Shown: piece by piece, positions 48,900 to 62,150 of the stretch
Layout: the number at the start of each line of letters is the position of its first letter
Numbering within the stretch: position 1 is the stretch's first letter
Assembly: GCA_963277665.1 (NCBI GenBank)
Contig: OY728128.1
Coordinates: 1,862,802,988 to 1,862,866,987 of the forward strand
Origin: Viscum album
Lineage: Eukaryota; Streptophyta; Magnoliopsida; Santalales; Viscaceae
Reading direction: 5' to 3'
Length of the DNA: 64,000 nucleotides
Translations under genes and position numbers: made by a program
Notes under the pieces: generated by a model
What the model saw: the letters and a program-made list of their open reading frames with translations, nothing else
Databases searched by the model: none
Told to the model about the DNA's origin: nothing

Positions 48900-50350
48900 T
48901 AAATAGAAAATTATTCCCGTCACATCAAGATCTTGGGTCCTAATTACCCTAGAAAACATGAGTAAACCCAACTATAGATAATAACTGTACATGATGAAGA
49001 AAACACTCTATCATGGGCTTCAAATTTATAATTAAATCAATGTTAGTGATCTTGTCATAGATTTCTAGATCGATCACCATGAAGTATCAAACCAACTCAA
49101 TGTTAGCTATCACCATTTGATAGGTGATGCACTAGAAACCTTATCAAAGACGCTTTTCCAATGGTTTATAAATATCTAATAAGATAGGAATAATTATAGA
49201 AGAAAAACCCAACTTTATAATAATCTTTTAGAATATAAAATAATTAGTAGTTGTTGTATCAAACAAACCTATCACCATAAAATAAGGAAGAATCACCATA
49301 TCTATGGATGTAGATAGCCCTGCTACCGATTTCTCTAGCACACACTCTTATGTATAAAACATTATAGACTTATTAATATAAAAATACTATTTGGACTTAG
49401 AATGAGACCCAACACCCTTGGATGTATGAACATGAATATTTTATCCCTTTGTGAATTTAGTATCTGCCTTGCAATGATGTATATTATGACCATTATACCA
49501 ATGCTAGACGAAAATAAATTGTTGGTGACCTGATAAAGCCCCTGTAACTAGTCTTGTAGAGATGTGACCACCATTGTGTTTCATTTTTTGGAATAAAAGA
49601 AACACCATGGTGAACCACTACACACACTGAAGCTCAGATCACACCTATCCATCCTGCTATGTCCACCTCAGCCAATGATTATTTATACACTTCATCTTCA
49701 AATTATGGAGGGAAACCATATAAGAAATTGACCTAATATAAGCTATCATACCCTTTTAAATCATTGGAACTTTTATGTAATCATTTGTTACAATCTCTGG
49801 TGTTGGATGCACCATCTCACCAAAATGGTGTAGAAATCCTAAATGGTATTTTACCCATGGTCCAATGTCAAAAATACCAAGATATTATCCACCCGTAATG
49901 TCTTTAGAGAAAACTTCTAGGTGATTTTATTATTATAGAAAGCCCATCAAAGTCTTTCATAAAACATATATTTCACTACGAAGCCCAAAAATATCCTCCC
50001 ATATCATTGATGCATATATTTGAAATACCCCAACTGATAGATTTCAAGAGTCTTAAAAAATATGAATAACCTTTAAATCCATTCAAGACACTCCTATTAT
50101 TCTTAGGTCTCATTACCACCATGGAATATTGGTAGATTTATCTCTTTAAATTTCATGACATGATCTACTACTCACCTTGTGATCACAATTCCCACTTACC
50201 CTAGAGTCTAGATGGTACAGTTCACTAAATAAACCATAGGAGCATCCTTTGGAGGATCTACCTTTGGATCCTACCTAGTGGAATCCACTATCATATTTTG
50301 AAGAAAACATATACGATTAATTGTCCGTTAAATAGAATATCGTAACCAAT
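48900..50350 (-). pseudogene. gypsy gag, zinc knuckle and protease remnants (element Y)
   Basis: The gag N-terminal block reads FKEINLPIFHGGNET and VLNGFKGYSYF near 50130-50050, the usual start of the gag domain (P.F.G...P..A..W...). Zinc-knuckle remains, GHNIHHCKADTKF, are near 49475. Between 49400 and 48900 should lie the protease; I see LVDTG-like context only in decayed form and cannot locate the catalytic triplet. Stops are very frequent, so the domain calls rest on order as well as sequence. Confidence 0.55.
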
Positions 50351-50792
50351 CAGTAATGATAAACACCAAAACCATTGACCAAAAAACAAGGATACATTAT
50401 AGTACATTATACTCTATGTATGTAAAGAATTTATAAATTCGATGAAAAAATTGAAGAACATTTTTAGTATAACAAATCCAACTAAATAAAAAATCAACTT
50501 ATTTTTTTCAAATTACCATGAACACGCCGTTTTTCTAATCCCCATTCATATGTTGATTTGAAAAAATTCACATAAATGTTTTTTGAAATGAACATAATTA
50601 ATAGATCTTGGACATTGTAAGGATTTTTAGACCACTAATGTAAAATAATATTAATTCATGGGAATGATCTGTATATGCCTAATTATTTCAAATAGTATTT
50701 GAATTATATTGATCCTATTCTTTTCGAACCTGGTAATTGAAACAACATAGGTGGTGCTGACACACCTCACATTGAGAAACCACTCTGATGCA
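50351..50792 (-). other. Leader of element Y with PBS-like site
   Basis: This non-coding stretch ends at CTCTGATGCA (50783-50792). Its reverse complement, TGCATCAGAG, differs at two positions from the initiator tRNA-Met PBS end TGGTATCAGAG. Its position between gag and the LTR fits a decayed PBS. Nothing else is recognised. Confidence 0.45.
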
Positions 50793-52007
50793 AAATTTTA
50801 TCAGACCAATCCGGTTGTACAAGATGTGTTTCCCCATTCATCACATACCTATGTTGTGTAAATAAAGATAATAAAATAGGTCATGTATATAAGGATGATA
50901 GGACTGTCATGAACCAAGTTGGGATGTCGTCCAAATCAAAACCTGACTCGGTCTATGATATTCCACAATGGGCATTCCCATTACCAACATGCTGGAAGTT
51001 GGTGTCAGGTATCGAGTTAAATTCTATATGAAATATTTGGATTCCAATAAACAATGATCAATGAAACAAGATATACAAATCTAGCAAGAATAAATGACCA
51101 ATAACTATGCATCAAATCAATATAATATGATGATTTTGTTTATTAATACATATTCTAAAACAATAAACCAAAATAGAGACCAAACATCCACTAATAGATT
51201 CATTATGTAACCTAAATGTCACCACCACTAACAAGACTTATCCTCTCTGAGAGACATCTCAACCAGAAAACAGAAACTTGAAGCTATTCCTTAAAAAATG
51301 ATCAGGTCTACTGATGCCTAGTGTTACAAGTAGGGTGTGATCTTGAAAACTCAGTAGCAACCACCAAAATATCCATACTTTTCCATTACTATGAAAAATC
51401 CACTATGAAAAGTCTAAAAAATAAATAAAAATGGGTTTTTTTACATATTAATAAATAAAACATCCTTTATTTTTAAAACAATACACACCACCTCTATATT
51501 TTTAAAAAATGGGTCTCGATTTTAGTGCCAAACCCCATACCAGAATTCCCGAAAAATAGTTCTAGGTTATAAAAAAAATAAGAAGAATGAAAATGAATAT
51601 TGGCTTAGTATATGATAAACAAGTTGATATAGAAAGTAACTATGAGATTTCCTAAACATCCCCAAAGAGCCCCTAGGATTTACTCTATTCAGAAACACCA
51701 ATCGACATTGAGAAAATCCCCCTAGTCTATGAACAACTAGCCACCCTCAACTAAATAATCTAGTTGCACAACCCACCTAGACTCTCAATAAACTTTGAGG
51801 GTACCATCCCATGTAATCATGGTGGATAAGAAAACGTTTACTAATCCTACAAAATATTCCCAATAACCCATTGTAATAGTATGATGTTTATGTAGAAGGG
51901 CCTATCTAGTGTGACTCACCTAACCCGCCATCACCATACTTACCAACCGTAAAAACTAGTGCCACCAATATGATAACCCTTGTAGGTAAATATTTATAAA
52001 GATGGCC

Positions 52008-52041
<34 letters not shown>

Positions 52042-53738
52042 CACCATCAGAGTTGATAACCGTGCAGTCAAATGACATAAGATTATAAAACATTTATAAA
52101 AATTTTCACATGCCAATCATCCATTATAATTTGAAAATTCACATACTTTTTCCAATACTCCAAGATGATAACTACTCCTCATATCATTACCATCGCAAAT
52201 TCATATTCAAAACATTTCTAAGAAATTTTCATAATCAATTCAAGGAACCTGTTTCAAGGGAATAGTTCCAAACGAGACTTTATACCAAATACAACATCAT
52301 TTTAAACCATTGTTTTAAATACCAAAAAATCAATAATATCAAACATAACATTTTAGAATACACTCAATTTTTTGAAAATAATTAGATTATAGTTCAACAC
52401 CAATAATTTTAATGGGACGCATAGGTGTTTTTAACCAATTTTAATGTGAATAAAGGCCAACATCATATGTATACCAATCCATGTATTCAATCCAAGAACA
52501 CAAGGATGTTCCAAAATCCAATGGAATACCACAATAATCCATGAAAATTATCAAAACCAATTTTAATGACACGCCAAATTTTTTCTAACCAACACAACAA
52601 TCCATATATAAACATCATTCCATAAAAACTACAAATTGCCCAAAACAACACTTAAGTCATTGTACAATAATGTTATTATGTTATAAATAAATCCAAACAC
52701 TTCTCAAAAATCCAATTTATTTTTAGAAGAAAAAACATAATTTCAAAAAACATCTTCAGTGAACATATACTTTGGCATATTTCGAGAATCACATTGAAAA
52801 CCTATTTTCAAAAATTTCCATAAATTCTAAAATAACATTATAATTATAACCAACACATCATAGTCTTGTGAATAATATTTATAAATTAATTAAAAACATG
52901 AAATAATTAATGGATTGTTCCAAAATTAAAAATAATTGGAAAACCTACACCAATTATATGTGAAAGTGATGCAACTCTCTATGGAAGAAGATTACACTTT
53001 GAAAATCAAACCACATATCTATGATATCTAAATAATTCACCAACACATTAAGCCTAACATCATGGGTTAGTCTGAGAGATGGATTACCAACGGAAAACCA
53101 TAAAATTAGTATAGGAGGAAAATAATATTAGGAAATGTGGAAGAAAACACTAAAAACGTACCATTGATCTTCGAGGATGAAACCATATAGGAGGAGGATC
53201 CAAGGGAAAAAGGTTTTTGGGACCCCTTCATGTGGAAAATTTAACGAATGGATGTGGGGACCAATTTTAGGATTTATGAAAGAGGAAATAGAATTTGAGT
53301 TTCAAAATATTAATTACCAGGTATGATAAAAAAATTTGGACCCTTGGTTTATCAAACTATGCGCCAACTGTGCAGTAGCCACTATCCAATCAGGAATAGA
53401 TTGCACAACCAACATGCATGGGTGGGTCAACTATGCCCAAAATATGTGATAGCTTATAATAAACTCAAAGACCAATGACATAATCATCTCATACAGTTTG
53501 AAAGAACATTCTTAAACCATGTGAAATCATCTGTCCTTATATTAGGGTTACTGCACGTGTACCTAGGCTGAATAGTATGGTTTCCATTAACTGTGTGGTG
53601 ACTATGCGTAGGTCAAATATCCTCTCATACTTACAATATTAAATTATTTAACCAAAAATCAACCTTGATCCTTGAAAAAAATGACCCATGTCCATGAATA
53701 TAATAAAATAAATAATAATTCAACATTGGGGTGTGACA
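50793..53738 (-). repeat. gypsy LTR X1, about 2.9 kb
   Basis: Homologous to 56180-59327 at an offset of about 5.37 kb. Paired landmarks: the CACCACC(A/T)-type block (51225/56590), the CTAAACATCC...CCCC block (51650/57025), TATGATAACCC(T/A)TGTAGGTAAATA (51970/57340), the TA runs (52011-52039/57385-57405), and GAGGAGG(A/G)...CCAAGGGAA (53190/58555). The right end is GGGGTGTGACA, so the minus strand starts TGTCACACCCC, the classical start of plant gypsy LTRs. A purine tract follows. The left end is approximate because no clean TG is visible at the PBS-like site. It serves as 5' LTR of Y and 3' LTR of W. Confidence 0.75.
52011..52039. repeat. TA dinucleotide microsatellite in LTR X1
   Basis: An uninterrupted run of about 14 TA units. 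The other LTR has about 10 units at the same place (57385-57405), so the run was there before the two LTRs diverged and changed length afterwards. Confidence 0.95.
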
Positions 53739-54539
53739 ACTCTCCCCACCAAAGATACTTTGTTCCCCTATAAATCAACTTGGCTAAAATCTAATAAAAA
53801 AATGAGTCAATTCTCGATCAAAACTGGAAAATATCCATAAGCCTTGGGGTGGCCATTCTCTCCAAAAGTTACACACACATGATCAATAAGTAACCCCAAC
53901 ATAATAATGTGGGGAGTGAACATGGGGTCCCCCCCCCAACCAAAATAAATCAGCTAATATAAGTTACATTTAAACCCACAACTCGAAGGTTTCTAAAAGG
54001 GAGCCGCAACCACTCTATCAAAGTCCATATAATATAGGAACTCCCAACAAAAATATCACACAATTCCCACACACAAACTATACCACCCCACCAAGACATA
54101 AATGAAGACCCCCTATAAATATTCATGGTAAATCTAGTCACCAAAATTGGAGAATTCCAAACCCACATTGGAAATCTCCCACAAAAGCTGATCAAAACAC
54201 AAATGGTATTTGGAATTTCCCTTTCCTTCCAAAATTATTAACATGGGGGGATAAACCCATGAAAATAATGATAGTGAATCCAGGTTAAAACCATAAATAA
54301 TAATTTCCACAAGCACATACATCTCCTTATGAGAACAACTAAAAATGTAACCATCCAACATAAGGAATAACCAGTACCAAAGAAAAATTAATGATTCTGG
54401 AATATATGTTCAGATAAAAGAAACTATTGTGATCATCAAAGGATGATTTCATCACATTGTACAATGAAAATTTAAAAATACAGAAATATCAATAACTAAT
54501 ACCAGGAAAATTTAAACATTTTTATCCCTTCCAAAGAGA

Positions 54540-55430
54540 AAAAATTGGGACAATGTCTTGTACATCCCCTGGTGACTCTTTACTAAACGCGAGCTTCACT
54601 CTGAGGCATGTGGTTTGAGACCTCATTACTAATACATTTTCTTCCTCACACTAAGGCATTGATATCCACTTCTCACAATGACTTCTTCAGGTTACACTTC
54701 CCAAAAAACATCTTCAAATCACCCAGGTAGCTGCAATGATGGCATTTCATTGGAGGATTGGGAAAAGATGACTTCAGATGGACAAAATGGACACACTGAT
54801 GGAACATAAGAGAACTATCTAATGAAATAAAAGCTAGAAGAAATAAAAGAGACTCTTTAGATATATGTTCCTCTATAACTCACTCCCCGCAAGATGGGGA
54901 ACCCTCATGAGATTCAAGTTATACCGTATTTCCATCTACCTATACTCTGGAAACTAACTCTGCTAGAATCACATCATCCCACAACTTCTCAAAACAATAA
55001 TCCTTAAGCATAGGTCTTGCTACAAGAACATTAAATAAAGTCTACTTATGAAAATAAAATCATTAAACAGATGTTATAACCCCACCTCCCGAGAAATGAA
55101 AAAATAGATTCCTGTAATGGTCAACATAGGCCTTTACTATCCAATGGACTTGTTGAATACTCATGAGTTATTCCATTTTCTAATTATATTCCTCCTCAGG
55201 TATACAACATCAGATGAATGTGGATAGGGAAACCACCAATATCATTCCAACATTCATTGACGGCGGGGAAAACATTTCCCATTCATCCATTATTTGAATC
55301 TCAAACTACCACAGAATTACATGAACTCTAACAAAAATGGAGTTCCCAATGGTCTAAAGAGATTCTCTAACTCTTCAAGCCATTCAACAGCCTCTAAGGG
55401 TCCTCGGTCTCCATGATGTGTAGGAAAAAA
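54540..55430 (-). pseudogene. gypsy gag remnant (element W)
   Basis: From about 55424 the minus strand reads PTHHGDRGPLEAVEWLEELENLF. This is the start of the retrotransposon gag domain (P.F.G..DPLEAEEWL...E.+F), kept open over more than 30 codons. Decayed sequence with many stops follows. MKCHHCSYLGD and FGKC near 54745-54700 look like a zinc knuckle with altered spacing. No protease motif is seen after it. The N-terminus may extend to the right of 55430. Confidence 0.7.
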
Positions 55431-56180
55431 CTGAGAAGAAACAAAAACATAGATGAATCATTAGAAATTTTGAGGGGATTTATGGTAACCATATACTAAA
55501 AAATGAACAAATCAAAATCCAAAACAATCATCAATCTAAAGAACAATCTAAAAAGAACACCTCGATCCAAAAAATCAGGTTCACAGGTCAAAAACATACA
55601 AACACAGCCAACGTCAACATTTCTAAAATCACATTTCCATTATAATTTTCAAAAATGCATTATTTCAAAACGTCATTCCAAAAAATACTTTTTACAAAAA
55701 CAGCCCGCATTATAAAACAAAAACCAACATATGAAATTATTTTCCACTTTTAAATCACTTTGAAAAAACATATCCAAGCATTTTATTTCAATTAAAAACC
55801 AACATATTCCCATGAATAATCACAAATTAGTTTATCCTTTTTCATAAATAAATTTTGATAAAAAAATCCACACATTCCCAGACACATAAGAATATTAATA
55901 ATGAGTACCTAGGGCCATGCACAACATTTAATCTTCAAAACCCAAGAATTCACCAAATTTTCTGTGAAAATGTCCTTTTTACTAAAACTCATTATACCAT
56001 TTTCCAAACCATTTAATGATATAATTTTTCATTTTAATAAACATGTGTCTTTTTAAATTCTTAATCACATAAATGGAAACCTAACCAATGCTCAACTCAC
56101 AATAAGCAACAAGAATCAAGAACTAGTGTATATGTCTAACTCAGTAACATGGTAATAATCCATTCCCCAAATAAGCATCA
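55431..56180 (-). other. Leader of element W, no gene seen
   Basis: An A/C-rich stretch on the plus strand (T/G-rich on minus) with frequent stops; a short plus-strand open frame at 55503-55715 has low-complexity content and is not a gene. The PBS of element W should be near its right end, but I cannot identify it with confidence. Confidence 0.4.
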
Positions 56181-59100
56181 CCACGAAGTGGACCATAATA
56201 TTTTCCCATAGACTCTACATGGGTCACTAATCCATTTGAAAACCCTACCTGAAATTGGCGTACCTTTATTGTCATCCCAAAATCCAACACTAAAACAAAA
56301 TGGTCAAATCCCAGTCCACCCTCGGTATCATAGGTATTAGAATGTGAAATGGTTCATGTTTTACTTCTCGTACCGACCTCATGAGTCCCAAAATTCCAAA
56401 TATACAACTTCCAAAACCCCAAAATAGCAATGGGCCATCTCTAATACCTTTTTTTAAAACAAGATGGAATTCCACCCAACTATGACTCAAATGAACATAA
56501 TATTTCTATTTAGTTTCAAGATAAAACTGGGGGAATAGGACAACAAATCAAAAAAAACCCACCAACACAATATCTATGTGACCTAAATTTCACCACCATC
56601 CACAACATAGAACCTCTCCATGAGCTAGATCAAATAGAAATCCTGAACAAGATTCTAAACATGAAAAACCTATCATATCAACTGACACCGAGTTCTACAG
56701 GTAGGGAATGGTCTAGATAGCTTAGTATAAAACCACGAAAGAATCAATGATTTTACATTACTAGTAACATAACATTGTTACTAGTTTGAAATAAATTTAT
56801 AAAAATAAAATTTTAACATATTAATATAAAAATTACATCCTTTTTAAAACAACACACTCCACAACAATTATTTCCAAATCATTTCCCAATTTCAGTGCCA
56901 GAATACATAAAAACATCCAAGAATAATGGTACCAGGCTATTAGAAATAAATAAACCAGAATAACCAATAAAAAAGGTATAGTATATGATAATATAATAGA
57001 TATAAATAGTATCGGTGGTATTTTTCTAAACATCCATAAGGAGATCCCTGGATGTACTCTGTTCGGAACCATCTGCTGAAGTATGGTGAAACACCCTATT
57101 CTGTAACCAATTGGCCACTCTCAACTAATCTATCTAGTAGAACAACACACCTTACCCCTCATAAATTCTACGGTGTACCAACACATTTGATTTTGTGTGA
57201 TATGAAACCATCACTCAATCCTCTAGAATATGTTGAGGAACCCATGGTAAATGTATACTATTTATGTAGGAGGCCCACAAACACATGACTCACCTTACCT
57301 TCCGTCACCGTACATACCTACCTCAAACATGGACACCACTTATATGATAACCCATGTAGGTAAATACCTAATATGAGTTCCAAATATATATATATATATA
57401 TATATCAGATATACAATGGTTCTAACTAGGCCATCACATCACAATAGAATATAAAGTAGTTCCTATACATATCAAGATACTAATGGGGCATTAAAATTAT
57501 CAAATTCACATCAATATCCTAATAATACAAGGTTATAACCATTTATTATATCATTTACATATAAAACACACTATGTAAATTTTTCTAACCCATTTAAAAT
57601 ATCAATATAAGCTACCCGTTTCAATGGTGCAATACCAAATGATCCATTATTTCAAATCCCACTTAATTTTCAAAAATCCTTTATAAATATAAAATGAGCA
57701 TAATTTCAAATATAATAGTTGAAAAGATACTCTATTAATTTTTAATTTATTGGAGATTAGTTAAACACTATGATATTGAAAGGTACACATAAGTGTTTTT
57801 GAAAAGATGGTTTATAAGTTAAGCAATGCCATCATCATTTGTGTGCCCATCCCTGTGTGCACTCTGGGAACACATTCATGTTCCCACATCTAATGGAATA
57901 ACACAACTATCCATTAATTTGAAAAAACCAATATTATAGACACAATACATGTTTTCTAACCATCTCGATACGCCAAATATAAGAGTCATTCCATAAATAC
58001 TACCAATTCACACACTCAATTGTAAACTCAAAATACAAAAATGATAACAAAATATAACTAATGCCATGAACATATCAAACACTGAATTTCATTTTAAACT
58101 AAATCATGGAATTTTCAAAAGAAAATTATATGTAAATATAATTTTATGTATCTCAAGAATACCATTGAAACTTTTTTTTTAAAAAATACTACATTGACAA
58201 AACACACCAATAATTAACACCAACACTTCCTAGTCATTAGAATCATATTTATAAATATATTGCAAACATAAAAGAATCAATGTATTGGGAATAAAAGTAT
58301 AATAATGGGAACACATACTTCAATGGTGTGGGGAAGAGACACAAATATCAAAAGGGGAAGAATACACCTTGAAAATCAAACCACACACCCTATATATCAA
58401 GAGAATTAAAGAACACATTAACCCTGAAATATAGGGTTTGAAAAACAAATGGAATACCAATAGAATACAATGAAATATGGAGTAAAGAAGAGGACGTGGG
58501 TAAATTATTCTATAATACCTAAACAATACCTTAGACCATTGTGGTTGCAACCATTGAGGAGGGGGAGCCAAGGGAAGAGGGGTTTTCAGACCACTTCCTG
58601 TGCAAAATTCATAAAAGGAAGGAGGGGTCGGTTTTTTTTTGTAGGGGGGAGAGGTTATAGTATGGGGTTTACCTTTTTTATAACCTATGTCAATTTCATG
58701 GTTTGTCTAGATGGTTTACCAATCCATTGGAAAAACCATGTTGTCACTACTATTCACGCGGTAATCAGCTACATTACATACCCACAGAGTTATACCAATA
58801 GTGTTTAAATCATGTAGTTGCTTTTGCTGAAATATAAGACCTACTGCATGAAATACCCAATCCATCTAACTGGCCATATTAAAATCATGTAGTGGCTTCT
58901 GTCCATATCCATGGCCTACCACAAAGTTTCTACTACCATTTGGGTCTATTGTAATCGAAAAAATCCCCTCAAACATCCAAAATTGTAAATTTATACTTGG
59001 ACAAAATCCTAAACCTCGACCAAAACGATCCAACCCCAGAGAAGAATAAAATAATGGATTATTCAAGTTATGGGTTTGAAAAAAAAATTATAACGATATT

Positions 59101-59327
59101 ATAATGTAAAAAAATAGGGTGATACAACTGATCCAACCACGGTAAACTAGAATTTAAAACAATTCCTAAAAAACTAATAATCTTGTGACCAACTGCTACC
59201 ACCAAATAGTCATAGACCAAACAAAAACGTAAATGGAAAACTGCATGATAAATGGTTCTCATCCATTTTAATATATCCTATAGAATAATGCATGCATCAA
59301 CCCATAGTCATTATTATGGTGTGATCA
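56180..59327 (-). repeat. gypsy LTR X2, about 3.1 kb
   Basis: Homologous to X1 along its length (landmarks under X1). The minus strand starts TGATCACACC, a changed version of TGTCACACC. The sequence beyond, AACAGAGCCCAGTAAGATACC, matches the purine-tract side of the other two junctions. X2 is therefore also the 3' LTR of a further element, V, to its right. The left edge is approximate. Open frames on either strand (for example 58470-58808 plus) are not coding. Confidence 0.7.
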
Positions 59328-60620
59328 ACAGAGCCCAGTAAGATACCACCAAAAAATCATTTCATATTTTCATAAAAACAATGAAAAAGTCCATGTTTTA
59401 AAAAATTAATTATTATATAAATTATTTATCAAAAAATCTAAAAACATTTTCAATCTATCCATGAGTTTTATTTCACAAATATTAGGAAATATTTTTCAAA
59501 TCCATAAAAAGATGGTGAAGATACCAAAAAAATATACAAGTGTCCCAACATCCATGAAATATATATCCAGTAATAAAAAGGTAAAAATAGCAACTAATCT
59601 ACTAGAAATATACATCCTATGGGAAAATATGTACTAGAAACTCATGATTCAAATAAAGACAACGGATATAGCCAGAAAACATTAAGGCCCACCACAATCC
59701 ATCAATATATAATCTGTTACCGCCTAGTAGTGTCACAAACACTAAGGCTACCCATGTATCCTTCCTAATACACCGAATGATCATGTAAGTGAAATGTTTT
59801 TCGATTTCTATAATAAAAATGATTCTCAAGCTTATATAAAAACCATTTAAATTTCAAGGTAATATACTTCATGGTTATAAAACCAATTTTCTATTTCAAA
59901 TCATGGAAATTCTGTTTCCATGGGAAAACTCCCTTTGAAACATAAACCCATGCTATTTTTTGATTTCAACACATGGATTCCCCCTTCAAATAACAAGCAA
60001 TAAATATGAAAAAAAATCAATTTAGGGAACTATATAAATGTAACAGATGAACCTACTTCATGGAAATAAAAAATGATATTCATTCCGGACAATTGGGATT
60101 AGAAACCAATATATTTCACTTCCAAAGACATAGAATGACATGAAACTAAAAAGGTTTGATGAAAACCAATATGATTACAAATACTGACAAAAAATAACCC
60201 CAAATCCAAAAATAAAAGATAAAATGATAGAAATGGCACTCCCAAAGTTATTAAGCTCCACTCCTTGATGATATATAACTAAAAGAATTGAATTGAAAGG
60301 AATAGAGTCATCAATTATCACGTAGGGTCTCTCCCAGTTGAGTGAGGAGGGTTTCTGAATGAATAAATGAAACATATCATTCTTCCGACCACCTAAATAT
60401 AGACATTGTGACATTTACATGGAATGGAACCAAATTTCACTTCGTGTAATACATGGGGTCCTTATTCATTGAAACCCACATTTGCATTTAATTAAAAACA
60501 TATTTTGATACATACAAGATGTATACTTATTACACTATGTGTAAACCTTGCACGCCATGCTCTCAGATAACGAATTATAGCTATAATCCCTTACATGGTG
60601 TTTACTACACATACACGGTA
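59328..60620 (-). mobile_element. 3'-end stub of a third gypsy element (V)
   Basis: Starts at the LTR/purine-tract junction of X2 and matches the 3' untranslated region of element Y in order and spacing. AATGAAACATATCATTCTT lies about 1,040 bases in, and the ATTTAATTAAAAA and TTATTACA blocks near 60490-60535 match 45815-45860. It appears to enter the very end of pol near 60540 and is lost soon after. The right edge is uncertain within a few hundred bases. No protein domain is preserved. Confidence 0.6.
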
Positions 60621-61079
60621 TATAACTATTTACATAGTTGTTGAACATGTAGGTTTTATTTTGAACATTCCAAAAAATTATGAACATCACCATTTTAGGT
60701 ATCCTCCCTACTCATCAGTGATCCACACTCACACATAAAAAATGGGAAACCAAACAAATCTGAAAACTTAATTGATTTAATGTTAATACGGTGTTACATA
60801 TCTTCATTATAATAAGAAATGTTCAGACCTAATATTTAATGAAAATTATCACCATCCAGAACATATTTATCCTAGAGAAAAATAAAAATATCATAAAATC
60901 ACAATAACCAATTTTGAGTATGATAATAATGTGTTAATGGTTCTTTTACCATCCTGTTCAGTTCTTCTAATGTCTTATTTTTATTTTGGATCTACAAATA
61001 TTTTATATATATTAAATTTTGAAGCATATCAATATTACAACTCAATGATTATTTTTTTAATTAGTATTGAAAACTAAAA
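60621..61079. other. Junction region, no gene seen
   Basis: AT-rich sequence between the minus-strand array and the plus-strand pol. I cannot assign it to either. The insertion or recombination edge should be inside it. Confidence 0.4.
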
Positions 61080-62150
61080 ATTGTATTGCGATCACATCAC
61101 AAGACATTAATTCTTATTTGATTGAAGTTTGTTGGAATCTGCTTCTTGAAAATCACATTATTCTATATGTAGTTCAATTTAAGGAAATTTTGGGATTTTA
61201 TGGGCTGTAAATACTAAATGCCCAAATTAATTGTTTTATAGAGATCTCACCTTTTATATTAAAAAATAACGATTGATCATATATCTTTGTGATGATAAAT
61301 ATGAACATCCAATGGAAATTTCAATCATTTTATTAGTCTTGTTTCATATTCAAAAGAGCTATTTATTTAAGATATTTATGGATAAACACAACATCGAATA
61401 AATTCCTATTAAAAATAGTTTTTTATTTCTTTCTAGAAGTGTCGTATATTCATCCACATAATCATGATGTTGAGTTCACAAAAGAAATTTATACATGGTG
61501 ATACACCTTTTTCAATTAATATATAAAAAATTTTCTTGATAGATTGTTAGGAATTAAAAATAATTGCACAAAGAATCATTAAAACCCATTTATTTGTCAA
61601 TGTGTGTCACCTTTGGGTGAATCAATAAATTTTTGAGTGAATAAATAAGGATTAATATGATTTTTTATTGACAATTGGGAATATAAAAAATCACAATAAA
61701 TAATAAGTATCATCTTCCTAGTATTGATGACTTATTTATATACTATATCAAGTTCAATACATTTAAAATAGTTAACTTGGTTATGGATAAGGCCAATCGA
61801 GGGCTGAGATAGATGATATAACCAATATAACATTCCATACATGTTATATACACTATGAATATATAGTGATTCCATTTGGTCTTAGTAATTCCACCACTGT
61901 CTTCACAAATTTAATGAATAGTTTCTTTAGAGAATATCATGATCCAATTTGGGTAGTAATGTATGTCAATATTCTTATATATTATAAGAAAATTTAAGAT
62001 CTTGAATATCACATGAGGATTTTATTGAAGACCCCATGGATATAGAATATCTATGAAAATTTACCAAGTGTGAATTCTTGATAAAAAACATATTTTTATG
62101 TAATATAATATAAACAGAATGTATTTATTTTAATCCAACAAAGATATTAT
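61080..62150 (+). pseudogene. gypsy protease end and RT (plus-strand element)
   Basis: Plus strand: EILGFYGL, stop, ILNAQINCFIEIS near 61185-61245 matches the region after the protease (ILGMDWL....A.IDC....). HDVEFTKEIYT near 61470 and SPLGESINF near 61610 match the lead into RT. RT continues with IRAEIDDIT-type sequence and HYEYIVIPFGLSNSTTVFTNLMNSFFREY at about 61845-61935. The catalytic site reads VVMYVNILIYYKK at about 61950-61990: the family's FIDDILIYSK has lost both Asp (YVNI). Stops are frequent before 61800. Confidence 0.83.

Larger units (their letters stand above)
44385..53738 (-). mobile_element. gypsy chromovirus element Y, minus strand
   Basis: Order on the minus strand: 5' LTR (about 50793-53738), PBS-like site, gag, zinc knuckle, protease, RT, RNase H, integrase, chromodomain, 3' untranslated region, purine-rich junction (44658 onward) and only a stub of the 3' LTR. 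This is the gypsy order (RT before integrase). Every domain is broken. The 3' LTR is lost where the plus-strand gag remnant ends, so the left junction is a deletion or recombination edge rather than a clean insertion end. Confidence 0.78.
53739..56180 (-). mobile_element. Internal region of gag-only gypsy element W
   Basis: This is bounded by LTR X1 (3' side) and X2 (5' side). The purine tract GGTGGGGAGAGT (minus strand, 53739-53750) sits directly against X1, as expected for a 3' LTR. Inside are a gag remnant (54540-55430) and about 0.8 kb of untranslated-type sequence, with no RT, RNase H or integrase. At 2.4 kb it is too short to hold pol. It resembles the gag-only non-autonomous elements (TR-GAG) described in plants, or an internal deletion of a Y-type element. 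Confidence 0.65.

Noticed and set aside
58470..58808. Plus-strand open frame of 112 codons
   Set aside because: It is within gypsy LTR X2, is not open in the matching part of LTR X1, and shows no known domain.
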